This document shows positions 19,591 through 26,855 of a DNA stretch of 64,000 bases, piece after piece. The stretch is from NCBI RefSeq assembly GCF_031583025.1, contig NZ_CP134062.1, forward strand, positions 3,596,001 to 3,660,000, given 5' to 3'. How positions within the stretch are numbered: the first letter of the stretch is position 1; every line of letters starts with the position of its first letter. The translations under genes were made by a program, and so were the position numbers. The DNA comes from Mycobacterium sp. Z3061. Lineage in GTDB: Bacteria > Actinomycetota > Actinomycetes > Mycobacteriales > Mycobacteriaceae. The notes under the pieces were generated by a model that worked only from the letters and a program-made list of their open reading frames with translations, had not been told where the DNA came from and ran no database searches.

Positions 19591-20178
19591 TCAGGCCAGC
19601 GGCGCCAGCCCGGAGCGAACCAGATCCAGGCTCTTGGCCACCAACTCGCCGAGATCGCCGGAGCAGCCATTGCGTCCCCAATTCTCCACGGCCACAACCA
19701 GAGCCGCGGCCAACGTCGAGCCGGCCACTTCGGCGACCAGGTCGATGTCGGGCACTTCGGCATGCCGGACGCGGACGAAATCGGTCAGCACGGCAGCGAA
19801 TGAGGCTTGCACCACCCGCAGGTGGCCGGCGATGCGTTCGGCACTGATCAACTCGGTACGGGCGGTCGCCGCCTGGCGCACCACTTCGAGATCATGCGGG
19901 AAGGTGGCGACGCTGGCCAGCACCGCGTCGAACAGCGACTCCGAAGCCGGCCGCCCGGCCAGCGCCTCGGCCAGCCATTCCAGCTGCGTCTCGTAGTCCT
20001 GGAACAGCACCGCCTCTTTGGTCGGGAAGTGCCGGAAGAAGGTTCGTTCGGTGACCCCGGCCTCGCGGGCCAACTCCGTCACCGTGACGTTCGCGAATCC
20101 CTCGCGGGCAAAGCTTTTCAGCGCCGCCAGTCGCAGCGCCTCGTGCGTCGACCGGCGACGGACCTCATGACCGTTCAT
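19591..20178 (-). CDS. TetR-family transcriptional regulator
   Basis: The product has 195 residues from ATG 20178. The HTH occupies about residues 8-54, with ALKSFAREGFANVTVTELA, then EAGVTERTFFRHFPTKEAVL as turn and recognition helix. The ligand-binding C-terminal domain is variable. It diverges from the phytoene-desaturase-like gene; between them lie two copies of the 12-bp palindrome GTCAGTACTGAC, which are strong candidates for its operators. Expected role: repressor of itself and the oxidoreductase. Ligand unknown. Confidence 0.9.
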   Translation of the reverse strand: MNGHEVRRRSTHEALRLAALKSFAREGFANVTVTELAREAGVTERTFFRHFPTKEAVLFQDYETQLEWLAEALAGRPASESLFDAVLASVATFPHDLEVVRQAATARTELISAERIAGHLRVVQASFAAVLTDFVRVRHAEVPDIDLVAEVAGSTLAAALVVAVENWGRNGCSGDLGELVAKSLDLVRSGLAPLA

Positions 20179-20194
20179 CGCACCAGTCTCGCGC

Positions 20195-20250
20195 GAGCAG
20201 ACACAAACTCGCACCAAGCGGCCCTGGCGCGTGCGAGTTTGTGTCTGCTC
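20195..20250. repeat. Perfect 20-bp inverted repeat with 16-bp spacer
   Basis: GAGCAGACACAAACTCGCAC at 20195-20214 is matched exactly by its reverse complement at 20231-20250. It lies between two divergent genes, so it is not a simple end-of-gene terminator. It resembles the GAGCAGACGCAAAATCGC-type inverted repeats that I recall as frequent in mycobacterial intergenic DNA, so it is probably a dispersed element rather than a dedicated operator. Confidence 0.75.
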
Positions 20251-20264
20251 GGCGGGAAAGACTA

Positions 20265-20301
20265 GTCAGTACTGACATCTTCCGATTATGTCAGTACTGA
20301 C
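20265..20301. promoter_or_regulatory. Two identical 12-bp palindromes, candidate TetR operators
   Basis: GTCAGTACTGAC occurs at 20265-20276 and again at 20290-20301, centre-to-centre 25 bp. The second copy extends to a 16-bp perfect palindrome (20288-20303). They lie between the TetR start (20178) and the oxidoreductase start (20338). Length, symmetry and twin copies are typical of TetR operators bound by two dimers. Confidence 0.75.
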
Positions 20302-20337
20302 ATATTCTTGCCATGCGGACTTCGGCGAGGAGGTCAG

Positions 20338-21900
20338 ATGACGGATTACGACGCGATCGTGGTGGGAGCGGGGCACAACGGACTTACCGCCGCGGCCATC
20401 CTGCAGCGGGCGGGTCTGCGCACGGTGTGCCTGGAAGCCAACACCTACGCCGGAGGCATGGCGGCCACCGTCGAGTTGATCGACGGCTTCCGATACGAGA
20501 TCGCCGGATCGGTCCAGTTCCCGACCGCGAGCCAGATCACCAAAGATCTCGGCCTGGACACGCTACCCACGGTGGAACCAGAAGTGATGTCCACCAACAT
20601 CGGCGAAAACGGTGAGGAGCCGATGGTCTTCTACCGCGACCCGATGCAGCTGATGACCCACCTGGGGGAGAAGCACGGTTTCGAGGCGGTCACCGGCATG
20701 GCCGAGCTGATCGGCTGGAGTCAGGGGCCGGCAAAAGCGCTGGGCCGCTTCGATGTCCGTAAACCGCCGAAGACCCTCGACGAGATGTACGCCTGCGCGG
20801 CCAACCAGGCCGAACGACGGGCGATCCACGAGATGCTGTTCGGATCGGCGATGGACGTCATCGACCGCTATCTGCCCGACAAGGACAAGCACGCCGTGAT
20901 GCGCGGCATGCTGGCCTTCCTGGCGGTGAACTCCACCTACCGGGGCCCGTATACGCCGGGCAGCGCGACCTGCCTGGCCTTCGCCCTGGCGGTGCCCGAC
21001 AACAGCACCTCGATGATGACCAAGCTCAAGGGCGGCATCGGCGCGCTCACCGAACATCTACGCGAGCTCTTCGTCTCGCACGGCGGTGAGATCCGGTTCC
21101 GGTCCAAGGTCGAGCAGATACTCGTCGATCACGCCAGGGTGACCGGGGTTCGGCTGCGCGACGGCTCGACGATCACCGCCCCGATCGTGGTCTCAAACCT
21201 GGCGCCCGACCTCACCCTGACCGGGCTGATCGATCCCGAACACGTTCCCGCCGAACTCATTTCGCGCGTATCCGACCGCGACCACCGCGCCTCCTTCATT
21301 CAGATGCACTTCGCCCTCGACGGACTGCCCGAGTTCGCGCCACCTTATGAGTTGTTGAACGATGAGGGCATGCAGATGTCGGTCGGCATCTTCGGCTCAC
21401 CCGAGGAGCAGCAGCGGCACTGGGAGAACTGCCGCCGCGGCGTCGTCCCGGACAACCCGTCGATGGGCCTGCAGATCCCGTCGGTGCACGACCCGGGCCT
21501 CGCACCGCCCGGCAAGCATGCCGCCAGCGCCTACGCCTACGCGTTCCCCGTGGAGGTTGCCCGCGACCAGCACGGACACCTCAAAAATGAGATGGCGCAA
21601 CGGGTTATCGACAAGATCAGCCGGTTCGCCCCGAACTTCAAGGACATCGTGATCCGCCACATCACGTTCGCGCCCTATCACATGAACACCATGTTCGCGG
21701 CCCCCGCCGGCGACTTCTGCCACGGCCTGCTGCACCCAGACCTGATGGGGCCCAACCGCCCCGGGCCCAAGGGCTTCCTGGATTTCCCGATACCGATCAC
21801 CGGTCTCTATCTCGGCGGTGCCGGCTGCCATGGCGGGCCTGGCATCACCTTCACGCCTGGGTACAACGCCGCCCACCAGGCTCTCGAAGACGCGAGTTAA
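20338..21900 (+). CDS. FAD-dependent oxidoreductase, phytoene desaturase/carotenoid-isomerase-like
   Basis: The product has 520 residues from ATG 20338, with AGGAGG four bases upstream. The N-terminal dinucleotide-binding motif is AIVVGAGHNGLTAAAIL (residues ~5-21). The C-terminus has the family FAD signature GLYLGGAGCHGGPGITFTPG. Between them lie the usual substrate-domain helices. Relatives desaturate or isomerise carotenoids, but most mycobacterial paralogues are of unknown substrate. No phytoene synthase gene is near. It is probably controlled by the divergent TetR protein through the twin palindromes. It overlaps the convergent SRPBCC gene by 4 bp. Confidence 0.85.
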   Translation: MTDYDAIVVGAGHNGLTAAAILQRAGLRTVCLEANTYAGGMAATVELIDGFRYEIAGSVQFPTASQITKDLGLDTLPTVEPEVMSTNIGENGEEPMVFYRDPMQLMTHLGEKHGFEAVTGMAELIGWSQGPAKALGRFDVRKPPKTLDEMYACAANQAERRAIHEMLFGSAMDVIDRYLPDKDKHAVMRGMLAFLAVNSTYRGPYTPGSATCLAFALAVPDNSTSMMTKLKGGIGALTEHLRELFVSHGGEIRFRSKVEQILVDHARVTGVRLRDGSTITAPIVVSNLAPDLTLTGLIDPEHVPAELISRVSDRDHRASFIQMHFALDGLPEFAPPYELLNDEGMQMSVGIFGSPEEQQRHWENCRRGVVPDNPSMGLQIPSVHDPGLAPPGKHAASAYAYAFPVEVARDQHGHLKNEMAQRVIDKISRFAPNFKDIVIRHITFAPYHMNTMFAAPAGDFCHGLLHPDLMGPNRPGPKGFLDFPIPITGLYLGGAGCHGGPGITFTPGYNAAHQALEDAS

Positions 21901-22340
21901 CCGCCCTTTTTCACCTTGAGGACGCGCTTACGCAAGCCTTTGGTGGCCATGTCCATCAACACCTTCGTGCCCTGTCTGACAAAGAATCCGGGCACCGGCA
22001 TGCTCAGTTCGACGGTCAGGTCGAAGCGCACGCGGGTGGAGTCGCCGTCGGGGGTCAGGGTGTAGCGGCCGTTCTGCGCCTTCTGCTGTTTGGCCTTGAC
22101 CAGGCTCCAGCCCACCCCGTCGTCGTGCACGGTGTAGGCCAGCTCCTGCTCCTCGGTGAAACCGACGAGTTTGACGACCTGGCGCGACTTGAGCGGGTGA
22201 CCCTGGTCATCTCGTTCGAGAACCTCGACCTTTTGGTGCACCGACGACCAGTCCGGCAGAGTCTCGATGTCGAACAACACATCCATGATCTCGTCGGGCG
22301 TCGCCTCGATGACGACCTCACGGGACTCGGTGACAGCCAT
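21897..22340 (-). CDS. SRPBCC-family protein (polyketide cyclase/dehydrase type)
   Basis: The product has 147 residues. It opens with ESREVVIEATPDEIMDVL, the first strand and helix of the START-like fold, followed by LPDWSSVHQKVEVL, and ends in a basic tail (GLRKRVLKVKKGG). These proteins hold a hydrophobic ligand in a cavity. The gene lies 42 bp downstream of fadB5 on the same strand and could be the last gene of the arsR-AHSA1-fadB5 operon. The ligand is unknown. Confidence 0.78.
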   Translation of the reverse strand: MAVTESREVVIEATPDEIMDVLFDIETLPDWSSVHQKVEVLERDDQGHPLKSRQVVKLVGFTEEQELAYTVHDDGVGWSLVKAKQQKAQNGRYTLTPDGDSTRVRFDLTVELSMPVPGFFVRQGTKVLMDMATKGLRKRVLKVKKGG

Positions 22341-22382
22341 GCCGCAAACATAACCACGCCGGACCCCGCTGAAACCATCCGG

Positions 22383-23387
22383 TCAGGGGACCAGCACGAC
22401 CTTGCCGATGTTCTCCCGGGCCGCAAGGATCCGGTGGGCTTCCGGCGCCTCGGCGAAGGGCACCGCCGCGTGCACGATCGGCGACACCGTACCGTCGTGC
22501 AGCGCTTCATTCAGCGGAGTGATCCACGGTTCCAGAGTGCCCCGGTCGTCCCACAACTTGAGCATGTTCAGCCCGATGACGGTCTTGGACTCGGAGAGTT
22601 GGTCAATCAGGTTGAAGCCGCGCAGCATCGCCAAGGCGTGTGGCGCGGCCCTGCGCAGCGAACGCTTCTCGCCCTCTTGCATATTCGAGATCCCGTAGCC
22701 CACCAGCCGTCCGCCGGGACGCAGCAGATGATAGGACCGGCGCAGCGAGGTGCCACCCAGGGCGTCCATGACGATGTCGTAGGGCTCCAGGCCCTTCCAC
22801 CAGTTGTCCTGGCGGTAGTCGATCGCACGGTCCACCCCCAGTTCGGTGAGCTTGCGGTGCTTACCCGGTGATGCGGTGCCGTGAATCTCGGCGCCGGCGG
22901 CCTTGGCGAACTGGATGGCCGCGATGCCGACACCCCCGGCGGCGGCGTGGATGAGCACCCGCTCGCCGGCGCGCAGCGACCCGTAGCCGTGCAGGCCGGC
23001 CCACGCGGTCGCGTAATTCACCGGGACCGCGGCGCCCTGCTCGAAGCTCACCGCGTCGGGCAGCGTCACGGAGTCCGCGGCGGCGACGTTGACTATTTCC
23101 GCGTAGCCGCCGAAACGTGTTCCCGCCAAGACTCTTTCACCGACACGCGACGGATTTACGCCGTCGCCGACGGCGGTCACGATGCCGGCGACTTCGTATC
23201 CGACGACGGCCGGAAGTTTGGGTGCGTCGGGATACAGGCCAACGCGGGCGAGGTGGTCGGCGAAGTTGACCCCGGCGGCCCGGACATCGATCCGGAGCTG
23301 GCCCGGGCCCGGAGGCGGCGGGTCCGGCCGTTGCTGAACCTGCAGTACCGATGGGTCGCCGTGCCTGGTGATGACGACTGCGCGCAT
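22383..23387 (-). CDS. fadB5: Zinc-independent quinone oxidoreductase/MDR-family reductase (FadB5-like)
   Basis: The product has 334 residues, the length I recall for M. tuberculosis FadB5 (Rv1912c). It has a GroES-like N-terminal domain (GVNFADHLARVGLYP; PAVVGYEVAGIV around residue 60) and a Rossmann domain with VLIHAAAGGVGIAAIQFAKAAGAE (~144-167) for NADPH. Structural-zinc Cys residues are absent, as in the quinone reductase branch. The reaction is NADPH-dependent reduction of quinones or enones; the FadB name is historical and there is no hydratase domain. It starts 28 bp after the AHSA1-like gene. Confidence 0.85.
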   Translation of the reverse strand: MRAVVITRHGDPSVLQVQQRPDPPPPGPGQLRIDVRAAGVNFADHLARVGLYPDAPKLPAVVGYEVAGIVTAVGDGVNPSRVGERVLAGTRFGGYAEIVNVAAADSVTLPDAVSFEQGAAVPVNYATAWAGLHGYGSLRAGERVLIHAAAGGVGIAAIQFAKAAGAEIHGTASPGKHRKLTELGVDRAIDYRQDNWWKGLEPYDIVMDALGGTSLRRSYHLLRPGGRLVGYGISNMQEGEKRSLRRAAPHALAMLRGFNLIDQLSESKTVIGLNMLKLWDDRGTLEPWITPLNEALHDGTVSPIVHAAVPFAEAPEAHRILAARENIGKVVLVP

Positions 23388-23415
23388 TGTCTTTCCTCTC
23401 GTGGTTGCGTTCGGG

Positions 23416-23820
23416 TCAGCCGGCTACCGCGATGGCCTCGGCCATCCGGGGAAGAACCACCTCACGCCAGCCCGGTCCCATGCGACCGAAAGCGTCGGCC
23501 ATCCTGTTGTCACCGAGGTCAAATCCTGTGTGCGACAGGAAAACCCGGGTTCCATTACCCTCTGTCTCGAGGCGCCAGGCGAGTGTCCAGGACTCGGTGA
23601 AGCTGTAGACGAAGCGGTGCGGCGGATCCACCTCGAGTACCTTGCACGGCTGCCTGCCGTAGCCGGGCATGTCGAGGCTGAATTCGTGGCCCACGATCGG
23701 TGCCACGTCACCCTCTGCCCACCACAGCCGCAGCAGTTGTGGTTCGGTCAGCAGCCGCCACACCTTCTCCGGCGCTGCGGCCACGAACTGGTCTACCTCG
23801 ATAGCCTGCCGCTCCGTCAT
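23416..23820 (-). CDS. AHSA1/SRPBCC-domain protein
   Basis: The product has 134 residues with the AHSA1-type pattern: VDQFVAAAPEKVWRLLTEP, LLRLWWAEGDV, VLEVDPPHRFVYSF, and a late GWREVVLPRMAEAI helix. Its start overlaps the arsR stop in an ATGA junction (23817-23820), the very common arsR-SRPBCC pairing in actinobacteria. The role of such proteins is poorly known; they probably bind a small hydrophobic ligand. Confidence 0.82.
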   Translation of the reverse strand: MTERQAIEVDQFVAAAPEKVWRLLTEPQLLRLWWAEGDVAPIVGHEFSLDMPGYGRQPCKVLEVDPPHRFVYSFTESWTLAWRLETEGNGTRVFLSHTGFDLGDNRMADAFGRMGPGWREVVLPRMAEAIAVAG

Positions 23821-24143
23821 TCCAGCTCCTCTGCTGACTCGGCGAGCGCGGCAAGCCTTGCCCGCCAGAACTTCTCGAACGGGTGCAGCCAGTCGCCGAG
23901 TTCGGCCAGCGGTTCCGCCGTCAGCCGGTAGATGCGCCGCCGGCCCTGCGCTTCGTCGGCCACCAACCCGGCATCACGCAACACCTTGAGATGTTCGGCG
24001 ACGGCAGGCCGACTGAGATCGAACCGTTCGCTGAGCTCTCCGGCGGACAGGGACTGGCAGCTCAAGATCTCAAGAAGCTTGCGACGCACCGGGTTTGCCA
24101 ACGCAGTGAAGATGCGATCACAGATGCGATCGGGGTTGGCCAC
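23817..24143 (-). CDS. ArsR-family winged-helix transcriptional regulator
   Basis: The product has 108 residues from GTG 24143, chosen because the N-terminal extension to 24218 would run through the palindrome described below. The winged HTH is TALANPVRRKLLEILSCQ, then LSRPAVAEHLKVLRDAGLV (recognition helix) and RRRIYRL (wing). No metal-binding Cys pair of the ArsR/SmtB type is seen; this branch normally pairs with SRPBCC proteins. It heads the operon with the AHSA1-like protein, fadB5 and probably an SRPBCC gene, and is expected to repress its own promoter. Confidence 0.88.
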   Translation of the reverse strand: MANPDRICDRIFTALANPVRRKLLEILSCQSLSAGELSERFDLSRPAVAEHLKVLRDAGLVADEAQGRRRIYRLTAEPLAELGDWLHPFEKFWRARLAALAESAEELE

Positions 24144-24154
24144 CCAGGAACTAT

Positions 24155-24174
24155 ATGTCGGGAATTCCCGACAT
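24155..24174. promoter_or_regulatory. Perfect 20-bp palindrome, candidate ArsR operator
   Basis: ATGTCGGGAATTCCCGACAT is fully symmetric and begins 12 bp upstream of the arsR GTG. A further half-site, TTCCGACAT, lies at about 24184-24192, towards the PucR gene that starts at 24234. The position fits autorepression and possibly joint control of the divergent gene. Confidence 0.7.
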
Positions 24175-24233
24175 GTCAACTTCTTCCGACATGAGGTGGC
24201 TACCCACCCACAAGCCATCTAAGGTCTCAACAT

Positions 24234-25505
24234 GTGACCGACGACGCGGCAGCCGAAGACGTCCACGGCTGCGTCGTTTCGATCGCCTCCCGATTGCAGC
24301 AGCAGGTCAACCAGATCAGTTTCGCGATCTGCACGGCGCTCGTCGCCGAGATGCCGGAACTGTGCGGCGAGGACCGTCCGTTCGAGATGCTCGACGCCGG
24401 CGTCGCGGCCAATCTGGACACGATTTTCCAGGCGCTGCTGCACGATGTCCCGGTCGGGGAAACCACTGTCCCCGGGCTGGCCATGGACTACGCCCGCCGC
24501 CTCGCCCGCCACGGCGTCCCGGTGAACACACTGGTGCGCGCCTACCGACTCGGGCAGCGTCACATGACCGAGCTGGTGTTCACCGAATTGCAAAGCCTGC
24601 AGATCGAACCGACCACACGGGTGGCGGCGATCGAGGCGATCACCACCGTGGTCTTCGAGTACGTCGACTGGGTTTCCGAGCACCTGGTCGGGGCGTACGA
24701 AAGCGAGCACGTGCAATGGCTGGAGCATCAGAACAGCATCAGGGCGATGCGCGTGCGCGACCTGCTCGGCGACGACACCACCATCGCCATCGATACCGCC
24801 TCTGCCGCGATCGATTACCCCCTGCACCAACAACACCTGGCGCTCATCATCTGGCACGCGACGGACGATCAGTTGGCCCAGCTGCAACTGTTCATCGACG
24901 ACTTGGCTGCGGCGGTGGGCACCTCGGCGAGACCACTCTTCGCCGCCGTCGACCGTGCCGGCGCCTGGGTCTGGCTGCCTTTCGAATCCGCACCCGGTCA
25001 ACTCACCGGCCAGATCCGCGACTACACCAACGCGCGTCCGGAATTGCTGAACATCGCCATGGGCGCGTTGGGTTCCGGCGTTCAGGGTTTCCGGCGATCC
25101 CACCGTCAGGCGCAGCGTGCACGGGCAGCCGCGCTGGCAGGGGAGCGCCGGCCACAGGCGTCCAGGCGAGTGCTTGTCGCGGCTACCGATCCCGCGGTGA
25201 TGGCGGCGGCGTTGTTGAGCGGCAGTATCGGCGAGGTCCGCGGCTGGGTGGCGGACGTGCTGGGGGATCTGGCGTCGGCCACCGAGGACGACGCGGTCCT
25301 GCGCGAGACATTGCGGGTGTTCCTGCACCGCGGCTCCACGCACGAAGCCGCGGCGCGGGAGCTCAATGTCAGTTTCAACGACCTGAGGCATCGGGTCGAG
25401 CGCGCGGTGATGCGCCGCGGCCGCCCGATAGATGATCGGGCCGACGTCGAACTAGCGTTGTTCGTCTGCCACTGGTATGGCTCGGCCGTGTTGCAGCCGG
25501 CCTGA
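24234..25505 (+). CDS. PucR-family helix-turn-helix regulator
   Basis: The product has 423 residues from GTG 24234. The N-terminal ~170 residues are helical, with VGETTVPGLAMDYARRLARHGVP and TLVRAYRLGQRHM, the sensor type found in actinobacterial PucR/CdaR relatives. A GGDEF-like middle domain follows. The C-terminus carries the PucR HTH: LRVFLHRGSTHEAARELNV with FNDLRHRVERAV. It is absent from the remembered M. tuberculosis order between fadB5 and Rv1913. Its stop overlaps the start of the downstream hydrolase (TGATG), so the two are co-translated. Confidence 0.83.
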   Translation: MTDDAAAEDVHGCVVSIASRLQQQVNQISFAICTALVAEMPELCGEDRPFEMLDAGVAANLDTIFQALLHDVPVGETTVPGLAMDYARRLARHGVPVNTLVRAYRLGQRHMTELVFTELQSLQIEPTTRVAAIEAITTVVFEYVDWVSEHLVGAYESEHVQWLEHQNSIRAMRVRDLLGDDTTIAIDTASAAIDYPLHQQHLALIIWHATDDQLAQLQLFIDDLAAAVGTSARPLFAAVDRAGAWVWLPFESAPGQLTGQIRDYTNARPELLNIAMGALGSGVQGFRRSHRQAQRARAAALAGERRPQASRRVLVAATDPAVMAAALLSGSIGEVRGWVADVLGDLASATEDDAVLRETLRVFLHRGSTHEAAARELNVSFNDLRHRVERAVMRRGRPIDDRADVELALFVCHWYGSAVLQPA

Positions 25506-26209
25506 TGTATCTCAATTGGGAAAGAATCAGCGACAACGTATTTCGATGCCGGCTGACCTTCTGCGACGTCACGGTCGGCCTGGTCTGCGGACAAAGCGCG
25601 ACACTGCTCGTCGACACCGGAACCACGCTCGAAGAGGCCCGGGCCGTGCAGGCCGATGCCCGCCGGCTTTCCGCCCGGCCGGTGAGTCATGTTGTGTTGA
25701 CCCACAAGCACTTCGACCATGTCCTGGGATCCTCGGTGTTCACCGGAGCCGAGATCTACTGTGCGCCAGAGGTTGCCGACTATCTGTCGTCGGCTACCGA
25801 TCGGCTGCGGGCCGACGCGTTGGCGCATGGCGCCGACGCGGCGGCGGTTGACGAGGCGATTGCGGCCTTGCGGGTGCCGCAATACGGAATCTCGCAGCAG
25901 GTGATCGATCTCGGTGGCCGCTCGGTCACAATCACTCACCTGGGCCCGGGCCACACCCGATCGGATCTGGTCGTGGTGGTTCCCGGGACCCGGCCGGGTG
26001 AACCGGCCGTGGTGTTCACCGGCGACCTGGTGGAGGAGTCCGCTGACCCCGCGGTCGATGCCGATTCGGATTTGGAGGCGTGGCCGGACACCCTGGACCG
26101 GCTGTTGGCGGTCGGGGGACCCGACGCCAAGTTCGTGCCCGGTCACGGGCAGGTGGTCGACGCAGCGTTCGTCCTCCGTCAACGCGATTGGTTGCGGACG
26201 AACGCCTAG
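25505..26209 (+). CDS. Metallo-beta-lactamase-fold hydrolase (Rv1913-like)
   Basis: The product has 234 residues. The metal motif is THKHFDH (His67, His69, Asp71, His72), the HxHxDH signature. Further ligands are the His of LGPGHTRSD (~147), the Asp of VFTGDLV and the His of VPGHGQV near the end. Two zinc or iron sites are expected. Family members include lactonases, glyoxalase II-like thioesterases and others; the substrate cannot be told. Start ATG 25505 shares one base with the PucR stop. It converges on the Rv1914c-like gene. Confidence 0.85.
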   Translation: MYLNWERISDNVFRCRLTFCDVTVGLVCGQSATLLVDTGTTLEEARAVQADARRLSARPVSHVVLTHKHFDHVLGSSVFTGAEIYCAPEVADYLSSATDRLRADALAHGADAAAVDEAIAALRVPQYGISQQVIDLGGRSVTITHLGPGHTRSDLVVVVPGTRPGEPAVVFTGDLVEESADPAVDADSDLEAWPDTLDRLLAVGGPDAKFVPGHGQVVDAAFVLRQRDWLRTNA

Positions 26210-26219
26210 AGAGTGCGGG

Positions 26220-26594
26220 TCAACGCGCAGGCGCGGTACACGCGGTGATCAGAGCGTCCGGATCGGTGACGCTGAGCACCAGTACTTTCAGGGTGATCGA
26301 CTTCCACCAGACACTGGCTGGTACCGGAGGATCCATCGTCAGCTGCACCAGACCCTTGCGCGAGCCGTTGACCAGCCAGCGAGATCCCATGACGTGCACG
26401 CCGGCGGTGAAAACCCGCTCGTTGCTCGCCTCGGCGGTCTTGATGGACGACAAGGGAATGTCGGCGGTGAACGCCCATCCCATCTTGACGTGAAGGTTGC
26501 CGCCCTCGATCCGCAGTTCGGTGTTCTTGGGTCCGAGTCCGACGGCTACCGCCAACGGTCGATACCACCGGTCAAAGCGCAATTCTGTCTGCAC
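26220..26594 (-). CDS. Conserved hypothetical protein (Rv1914c-like)
   Basis: The product has 124 residues, mostly beta-strand in character, with ELRIEGGNLHVKMGWAFTADIPLSSI near residues 26-51 and RWLVNGSRKGLVQLTMDPP later. This pattern resembles small PH-like domains. There is no signal peptide or membrane segment. It sits 10 bp from the end of the Rv1913-like gene (convergent) and upstream of aceA2 on the opposite strand, as in M. tuberculosis. Function unknown. Confidence 0.7.
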   Translation of the reverse strand: MQTELRFDRWYRPLAVAVGLGPKNTELRIEGGNLHVKMGWAFTADIPLSSIKTAEASNERVFTAGVHVMGSRWLVNGSRKGLVQLTMDPPVPASVWWKSITLKVLVLSVTDPDALITACTAPAR

Positions 26595-26781
26595 AGATGT
26601 GACGGTACGCCTGACCGGCCGACCCGGCGAGGGTTTCCCGGACCGCCGGTTTTGAATACAAAATCCGTTGCACGAGAACGGCTTCGGTCTTGACTCAGGG
26701 CCGGATCCACGGTGGCGTCCTCAGTGGCACCTACCGACCCGTTCGGCACCGCCGGCGGCCGGGCTGTCCAGGCCTCAGCCG

Positions 26782-26795
26782 GTGATCTAGCTCAC
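26782..26795. promoter_or_regulatory. CRP/Cmr-type GTGA-N6-TCAC site upstream of aceA2
   Basis: GTGATCTAGCTCAC fits the GTGA-N6-TCAC core recognised by mycobacterial CRP. It lies 61 bp before the aceA2 start. A TACACT box (26808-26813) downstream could be the -10. The gene on the other side, 26220-26594, diverges, so the site could act on both. Confidence 0.5.
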
Positions 26796-26855
26796 TCCCG
26801 GTGGGCATACACTCACTGCGTCAGGGGAACCGGGGCTTAGGAGGAGCGGAAGGCC

